This document shows, one piece after another, positions 32,050 through 37,500 of a stretch of DNA of 37,500 nt. Both the position numbers and the translations under genes were made by a program. The notes under the pieces were generated by a model. It was not told the origin of the DNA. It was given only the letters and a program-made list of their open reading frames with translations, and made no database searches. How positions within the stretch are numbered: the stretch's first letter is position 1; each line of letters begins with the position of its first letter. Origin of the DNA: Actinidia chinensis (Eukaryota; Streptophyta; Magnoliopsida; Ericales; Actinidiaceae); contig VIGQ01000837.1 in assembly GCA_009663005.1 (NCBI GenBank), positions 1 to 37,500 on the forward strand, written 5' to 3'.

Positions 32050-32800
32050 GAACTCGAAACGTGCGTAGAGCTCGATTAACTCTTCTCGTAAGAATTTTTG
32101 TCCAATATACTTAGCAAACCACATGGGGCAAAGCTCGGAGCTCTCATAGAGCTTAGCTAGCACTTCCCTAAATTTTGTCAAGTATATTTTGCAACTCTCG
32201 TGAGACAAAGCTCGGAGCTCTCATGGAACTTAGCTAACTCTTTCTCAAATCTTGCTAAGTATACTTGGGCAACATCCATGGGACAGACCTCGGAGCTCAC
32301 ATAGAGTTCGGCTAGTACTTCCTTGAAATTTTTGCCAAGTATACTCAGTAGCTCTCGGGGGACAAAGCTCGAAGCTCCTCCAGAGCTCGGCTAACTCTTT
32401 CCAAATCTTTGTTACGTATACTTGGGCGACTTCCGTGGACAGTAGCTTGGAGCTCGCATAGAACTCGGCTAGCACTTCCCTAAAACTTTGCCAAGTATAC
32501 TTGGCAACTCTCATAGGAAAGATCTCGAAACTCTCATAGAGCTCAGTTAACTCTTTTTCAAATCTTTGCTAAGTATACTTGGTAACATCCGAGGGACAGA
32601 GCTCGGCTAACACTTCTTGAAATTTTGCCATGTATACTTGGCAACTCTCATGGGACAGAGCTTGGAGTTCTCCTAGAGCTTGGATCTCGCACTTGGCTAG
32701 CGCTTCCTTGAAATTTTGCCAAGTATACTTGGCAACTCTTGTAGGACAGTGCTCGATTAACTCTTTCCCAAAATTTTGGTTAGTGCATTTATGTGCAAAC
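32050..32800 (-). repeat. Tandem array, unit about 78 bp, nine to ten copies, dimeric
   Basis: A core CCAAGTATACTTGGCAAC recurs at about 32107, 32179, 32256, 32336, 32413, 32492, 32570, 32629, 32720 and 32785, mostly 72-80 bp apart. Each unit continues with CTCATGGGACA(A/G)AGCTCGGAG, CTC(T/A)CATAGAGCTCGGCTA. Two alternating variants follow: A(G/A)CACTTCC(T)TGAAATTTTG and ACTCTTTCTCAAATCTTTGC. The higher-order period is thus about 157 bp. The alternation breaks once near 32640-32720, where one half-unit is missing. The array lies between the 5' LTR and the antisense exons. ORFs on either strand here are artefacts of the repeat. Confidence 0.85.
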
Positions 32801-32820
32801 CTAATGGGACACGCAGTGTG

Positions 32821-33144
32821 GGCGTTGCCACGTGTCTGACTCCTATGGTTGTGTACGACAGTTAGCCTGCGAAACGTCGCACTCCAGGTGCACTCTCTGC
32901 CACTTCAGATGCCTTTCCCTTTCCATAGCGTTCACCGTTCTTCTGTTTTAATGACGGTTTGTTGACCTTCTTTATTAATGTTAGTCCGTTCACCTTTCCC
33001 ATTAATGGTGGTCCATTTACCTTCCTTCCACCACTATAAATTCAAAAGACCCTATGTTGTTTTTTTTGCATCTCAAAACTTTTTGATTTTTTTTGAGTTT
33101 GCCCTTGTCCCCTAGGACTGGAGTCATTGGTCTTAGAGTTCTAA
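32821..33144 (+). promoter_or_regulatory. Promoter-like segment facing the 5' LTR
   Basis: TTGCCACGTGTCTGAC (G-box core), two similar GTTCACC(G/T)TTC(T) / GTCCATTTACCTTCC-type boxes and CCACTATAAATTC at about 33041 form a plausible promoter on the plus strand. T-rich leader sequence follows. No ORF follows before the LTR. The G-box part resembles 26374-26387. Confidence 0.3.
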
Positions 33145-33885
33145 TATTGGTGTGGTGAGTTTAAGAGGTGAGAGGAAGACAACTTGAGGATAGACACCTG
33201 TGGTGGCTCTATGGCGGCTTAGGTAGCTGCAACCTACAAGGTTCTAGCTGCAACATTGAAACAATGAGATCAGCAGACGAAGTTGTTTTTGGAAAATGGC
33301 TTTCATCCCAACAGGGCAGTTAGAAGACCAGAGAATGTAAGGAGAGATAATATCTATTCTACAGGCCAAAATTTGTGTACCTTTTAAAGAAACAAAGGCT
33401 GTATTTATATGGTACAGCTCGGCGCATACCTTGACGCGGTAGCTGTCTTGTCACTAGACAGACTACGGCTCGATGCGTGTTCGTACGCGCCGACTGTTAT
33501 GCTCACGATTAGGCAGTTGACCTAGCCATTGCTCCTAGCGCCTGGTTGATACCTTGTCATTATGCTGCCAATGTCACTATCCGCATGTGGGGGCTGTCAA
33601 AGAAACTTTGACATGAAAGTCACCTTCTCTCCCCTAACATCCTTTGGGATTGTCACCGGTCGTTGCCCCTCATCCAAGCTCTAACATGGTTATTCTTCCG
33701 AGCTTGCAAAATAGCAAAGGCTCGAGGGTAACGATGACCTTAGCTCAGACAATACTTATCTTCGGTAGTGTCTGCACCGGCTCCAGCGTGAAATGACTTT
33801 CCGAGCTTGCTTCATAGTGATAGCTCAGCGAAGATCTCTACCCAAGCAATGCCAGATTATGTCTTTATATATTTTTTCTCTTACA
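33145..33885 (-). repeat. 5' LTR of the non-autonomous element
   Basis: Partner of 25407-26133. On the minus strand, TGTAAGAGAAAAAATATA marks its start and ACCATATAAATACAGCC at about 33400 is the TATA box. It is followed by GTTTCTTTAAAAGG and a CTCTCCTTACATT stretch. Confidence 0.75.
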
Positions 33886-34321
33886 GTTTCAATTATAATA
33901 ATAAAAAAGGTGGCTTTAATTTACGGAATCATATCAATCAATAAAAATATACTAGAATTCTAATTATATAGCTCAAAAATTAATACAATAAAAATATGTT
34001 ATTAGAAATAAATGATGGCATATATTTTTTTTATTTTCTCATTCCTTTTCTAATCATGAATTGCATTTTGAGTTAATTTGCTAAAATGCCACTACGTACT
34101 TCGGTATAGAAACCACGAAGAGTTGTGTGGTTAATAAGAAAGGTGATTATTCGCACGTAAGGACACAGTAGTAAATTAAAATTTTATCTAACATAATCAA
34201 TTGAAATGAAACTGAAAAAACAGAAAAAGAGAAAAGTCTTTGAAATGTACCTGTGTGTCTCTTATGGATCAAAAGATCACAGTTTAAAAATCCAAACAAA
34301 AGAAAATCTCACCGTTTTTTA

Positions 34322-34480
34322 ACTGGCCCCAATAAAAATGTTGAATCGAATATTCAGGGCTTGATAGAGAGCAAGAAATACGTAATCCAATGAAAAGAAC
34401 AACTTGTTCCTAACCGGCTCAATAAAGAAGTTGAATCGAACCATCAGGGTCTGAGAGAGAGCAAGAAACAAGTAATTAGA
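34322..34480 (+). repeat. Short tandem pair, unit about 85 bp
   Basis: AACTGGCCCCAATAAAAATG, TTGAATCGAATATTCAGGGC, and AGAGAGCAAGAAATACGTAA are followed by a second version, AACCGGCTCAATAAAGAAG, TTGAATCGAACCATCAGGG, AGAGAGAGCAAGAAACAAGT. The same pair occurs in the duplicate at about 35870-36035, so it predates the larger duplication. Confidence 0.7.
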
Positions 34481-34487
34481 AAACTTC

Positions 34488-36040
34488 TATCCATGAATAT
34501 TATATATATTTACATTTATTGACTCCTATTTATTTTGGACACGAAATCATACTTCCCAATTTTTTAGTAATATGTATACCTTAATTATTGAGACCTGCAC
34601 TTTTTTAGTTGAATTAGCACCTCATACTTTTGGTATGATTAATTTTTTAAAAAAATTCTATATTAAGCCCTAAGGCCAATCAAAATTAGCGCATGATTTA
34701 TTTATTAGTTCTAAAGGATCACAATTTTTTAAAACATAAATTGATACAGATATAGATATATGCACTATTAATTATACATGTATGTTGTGCGTAATTAAAC
34801 TTTAAGAAAATAATTTCTACACTCCTTCTCTTATCAAATACATTCTATTTTTTATCCTTATTATGTAAAATTTAAGTAAAACTTAAACTAAACCCTCCCA
34901 CAAAAAGATGAAATACAAGTCAAGGAATATAGGGAGAGCAATATTGTTGTAAGACAACAAATAATCACGGGAATATTATAATATTATATAATAAAAACCC
35001 AAGGTGAAGTGTATTTGATAAAAAATGAATTACAAAAATCAAGACCCCAAAATTAATTGCCTCCAAACAACTATGACGTTTAAATTTTATTTTCTATTTT
35101 ATGTAAATTTCCCAAGGGAGATCTAGTGTAATTGTGAGAGAAGCTTTAAGGGAATAGATGGAAGGGCTTATTGGCATTATACTCATAAATTGCTTTATAT
35201 AGAATATTATGTTAATGTTTTCTGACGATTGACTACGGAAGGGAGGTTTGTATTATTGAAAGATAAGCAAGGAAGTGCATCGTAATTCAAAGGGGAATCG
35301 TGTCCCTCTTAAAATTTTTTTTTTTTATTCGTCATTTATTTCTTGATTATTTATAAAAACACATATATCTATATGTTCCCAAATATTTCACATATTATGT
35401 AACACCGTCGATTTGATTAGTTGCTCTTTATACAATTTTTTAAAAGTTTGAGTATTTTTTATGTTTCAATTTAATATAAAAAACAGATGGCTTTAATTTA
35501 GGAAATCAACATCAATAACATATACTAATTCTAATTATATAGCTCAAATTAATACACTAAAAAGATGTATTATGAGACTAAACGATGTCAAATATTTTTA
35601 TTTATTTTTCTCATTCTTCTAATTCATACATTGCATTTTGAGTTAATTTGAGTAAAATGTCACAATGTACTTCAGTCTAGAACCACAAAGAATCGTTGTA
35701 ATAAAAAAGGTGATTCTTCGCACATAAGTAACCACAGTAGTAAATTAAAATTTTATCTAACATAATCAATAGAAATGGAAATGAAAAAAGAAACCTCTGA
35801 ATGTTACCTGTGTCTCCTACGGATCAAAAGATCACAACATAAAAATCCAAAAAGAGAAAAGCTATGGTCTTACCAGCCCCCAATAAAGAAGGTTAATCGA
35901 ACCTCATGGTTTGAGAGAGAGCAAGAATACATAATCCAAAAAAGAAAGTTCTATTCCTTCACCGCTCTACTAAAGAGTTGATCGAACATCAAGATATGAG
36001 GAGAGCAATTTGAGAGAGAGCAAGAAACACGTAATAACAC
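34488..36040. repeat. Tandem duplication copy 2, carrying empty insertion sites
   Basis: Collinear with copy 1 minus its two insertions (see 22767-34485). The empty site of the large LTR element is at about 35463-35467 (GTTTC). The empty site of the solo LTR lies in 35340-35380. It begins with the right half of the TIR element whose full copy is at 22039-23652. The 68-codon plus frame at 35775-35981 has no recognisable motif and is broken in copy 1, so I do not treat it as a gene. Confidence 0.8.
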
Positions 36041-37430
36041 CATGACAATGACATTCTATACTAAGAGATTTTCAGATCGTTGATTGCTTGTAGGCTGGAT
36101 TTGTCCTTTATGTGACTTTACTTGTAATATAGAAAGACAGGATTAAATTCCATTCCTCACTTTCCTTTTTTTCCACAAGAATAGGTAGAGAAAATAAAGA
36201 AATGTTCCGCTTTAATCGATGCTAAATTGCATTCTCAAGCAATAACACGTCAAACCTACAATATCCATTTCACGAGGAGCGGCAAATATCGAAAATTTGA
36301 ACTATATGCCCGCCTATGCATGATTGCAAAGCCAAGACATTGAAAGGAAAAGTATTTTCAGTTGGTAAATGACAAGGACATGAGCTGCCAATACAAAAAC
36401 AAGATCACCAATGCAGAATCTAAAGACAAATCATAAAAACTCTCTTTAAGACATACGAAAGCGGAAGAAAGTATTACCAGAACCTTAAATATATTGCATA
36501 AATAATTTTTTCATTTGTTTTTTTCAACTTCAAGCTTCACACTTCAGTAATTGCAACGACTCACCAAGAAAGCGTGTTCTAACCTGATCTATTCACTAAC
36601 ATAACTCCAATCTCCATTAGATTCAGCTTTTATTAAAGGCCTTTCTTCCTGTAAACTCACAATCCAAGGCAGCAAAAAATATGTTTCCCAATTAATTCCG
36701 TTTGGGTCCTTTGGAAACTTGAAGCAACGAGCCCATTTTGGGCCTTCTGACAACCAGGACTATCCCAGCCAATTTAATATTGCTGTCGACACCTTCCAAG
36801 AATGATTACATAACAGGATAAGTGGTGCCTCTATGGTTCGCCTTCTGATCCCAAAACAAAAAAGAATTTAATTAGGAATTATAAGAAGCTTATAAAGCTC
36901 CCGTTGATCAACAGTACTCCTTCAACATTGATCTGCTGTAAGTTCTCATAAACCATTGCATCACGTCACTTCAACCCCAAGAGCCAGTCCATTTTTTTCA
37001 CCTTCACAGAAACCACGCCATCCCACTACATTTCAGTTTCCCATATTAATTTCCTCGGTAGGGCATTTTCTCTCTTCCTAACCTTCGCCACCACTTGATG
37101 TTTTTTTTCCTCTTGATGGCGGCCAGCCGCAAGCCCCAAATTCCGCTTCCAGAGGTCACCATCTCCCAAGTAATGAATGACGTTTCCTCTCTCTAGAACT
37201 TTCCCGATCTCACAACATCTGATTTGGTAATTTTTTAATATGAACGAGTCTTGAACATGTACACTATACTTGGATTGCATCTACATGGAACGAAGATTAT
37301 TTACAAGGACGATTTTCAAGTTGAATTTCACGATCAAGCATTTATTTCTAGTAGCATAAAGTCCATCACAACCCCAACACATAGATCATCCTCATGAAAA
37401 TTGAGATTTTCAAACCAATACCTCAAAACA
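36041..37430. other. Right-hand stretch without a supported gene
   Basis: The minus-strand frame at 37026-37280 (84 codons, with CCEIGKVLERGNVIHYLGDG and QVVAKVRKRENALP) is the longest here, but I do not recognise it. The segment 36700-36790 reads on the minus strand as IKLAGIVLVVRRPKMGS without further support. No repeat shared with the rest of the window was found. Confidence 0.3.
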
Positions 37431-37478
37431 TAGAGAACCCCTTTTCACATTCAATAATTCTCAACCTCTGCATCTGCA
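37431..37478 (-). pseudogene. Possible LRR exon edge
   Basis: On the minus strand an acceptor-like TTTATGTAATGCAG is followed by MQRLRIIECEKG, which fits the LxxLxIxxCxx strand of CNL leucine-rich repeats. The frame stops soon after and the remainder lies outside the window. The call rests on one repeat unit only. Confidence 0.25.
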
Positions 37479-37500
37479 TTACATAAATTTTGTATCATCT

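Larger units (their letters stand above)
25407..33885 (-). mobile_element. Non-autonomous LTR retrotransposon, about 8.5 kb
   Basis: Two direct terminal repeats of about 730-740 bp (25407-26133 and 33145-33885) are flanked by a 5-bp duplication GTTTC, and the empty site is preserved at 35463. The minus-strand orientation follows from the LTR promoter. Read on the minus strand both LTRs start TGTAAG/TATAAG, have ACCATATAAAT(A/C)(C/T)AGCC as TATA box, and end near CTCACCACACCA. The interior has no recognisable gag, protease, reverse transcriptase, RNase H or integrase on either strand. Instead it has a tandem array next to the 5' LTR, plus-strand (antisense) exons, and a nested solo LTR. I did not find a convincing primer binding site. 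A purine stretch TTGAGGGACAAT just before the 3' LTR is a weak polypurine-tract candidate. A LARD-like derivative is the best label; the lineage is unknown. Confidence 0.7.
22767..34485. repeat. Tandem duplication copy 1, split by two insertions
   Basis: Pieces 22767-23720, about 25312-25406 and 33886-34480 together form a segment of about 1.6 kb that is collinear with 34488-36040. Examples of shared text are TTATTGACTCCTATTTATTT (22796 and 34517), GCCAATCAAAATTAGCGCAT, ACATGTATGTTGTGC, CCCAAATATTTCAC (25321 and 35377), GAGTATTTTTTATGTTTC, and TAATTCTAATTATATAGCTC. The two missing intervals in copy 2 define the insertions. Confidence 0.8.

Noticed and set aside
32050..32800. CRISPR-like array of regularly spaced repeats
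   Set aside because: Units are contiguous tandem repeats in which the spacer is itself conserved, and the context is a plant LTR element.
32245..32839. ORFs of 69-89 codons on both strands
   Set aside because: Created by the tandem unit of about 78 bp; the repeated peptide YTWQ comes from the palindromic core.
25407..33885. Helitron or plant pararetrovirus as explanation for the large element
   Set aside because: Direct terminal repeats, a 5-bp TSD and an empty site fit an LTR element. No TC...CTRR termini, Rep/helicase motifs or viral movement/reverse-transcriptase motifs were seen.
1..37500. rRNA, snoRNA, organelle-derived insertions
   Set aside because: No stretch resembling conserved rRNA, chloroplast or mitochondrial genes was recognised by reading. 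Only a database search could exclude short inserts.

Overview
This window looks like nuclear DNA of a flowering plant, most likely a eudicot. There are no densely packed long ORFs, intergenic DNA is very AT-rich, there are plant-type splice sites, and there is a decayed CC-NB-ARC-LRR (CNL) resistance gene of the At4g27190-like family. Almost everything else is mobile-element debris. No intact protein-coding gene is visible. Coding homology is easy to read but broken by many single-base indels. The same kind of indel also separates repeat copies that otherwise match closely. Either every gene is a pseudogene, or the assembly carries uncorrected long-read errors. I cannot tell which from the sequence alone.

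Layout. 1-135: small LINE-like reverse-transcriptase scrap. About 980-10370: LRR-exon territory on the minus strand. A block of about 2 kb occurs at 978-2990 (A) and 6290-8342 (B), and its LRR-coding half occurs a third time at 9655-10370 (C). Copy C lies in an exon with both splice sites. Between these blocks lie a fold-back MITE (3191-3404), a three-copy tandem array with a unit of about 465 bp (3567-4950), a T/A-rich stretch (5030-5950), a hAT-like end (about 5980-6130) and an LTR-plus-leader fragment with an initiator-Met primer binding site (about 8550-9420). At 10461-10624 is a hAT MITE with a perfect 8-bp target-site duplication. About 10840-14390 holds a decayed minus-strand Ty3/gypsy element with a readable gag core and an internal partial duplication.

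15039-18006 (minus) is the CNL gene. Coiled coil, P-loop, kinase-2, RNBS-B, GLPL, MHD-like motif and LRRs appear in the correct order, and the start codon is at 18006. The downstream LRR exons C, B and A on the same strand are plausible 3' exons of this gene or of a tandem neighbour.

18336-24000 is a run of DNA elements: a G-quadruplex-like tract, a hAT-like element of about 1 kb packed with GTGCC motifs, an AACCGG-rich MITE (second family member at about 11650-11845), an inverted-repeat element, and an element of about 1.6 kb with TIRs. 22767-36040 is the most informative part. A segment of about 1.5 kb was tandemly duplicated. Copy 1 was later split by a copia-type solo LTR (about 23765-25305) and by a non-autonomous LTR element of about 8.5 kb (25407-33885, 5-bp TSD GTTTC), while copy 2 (34488-36040) keeps the empty sites. 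The large element reads on the minus strand. It carries a tandem array with a unit of about 78 bp near its 5' LTR and, antisense to itself, a candidate intron-containing transcription unit of unknown function (about 27190-31907). That unit is in turn interrupted by a solo LTR of about 2.35 kb resembling Tekay/Del chromoviruses (28150-30494).

The interest of the window is therefore in resistance-gene exon amplification, in nested-insertion history that can be read against empty sites, and in the antisense gene inside the non-autonomous element.
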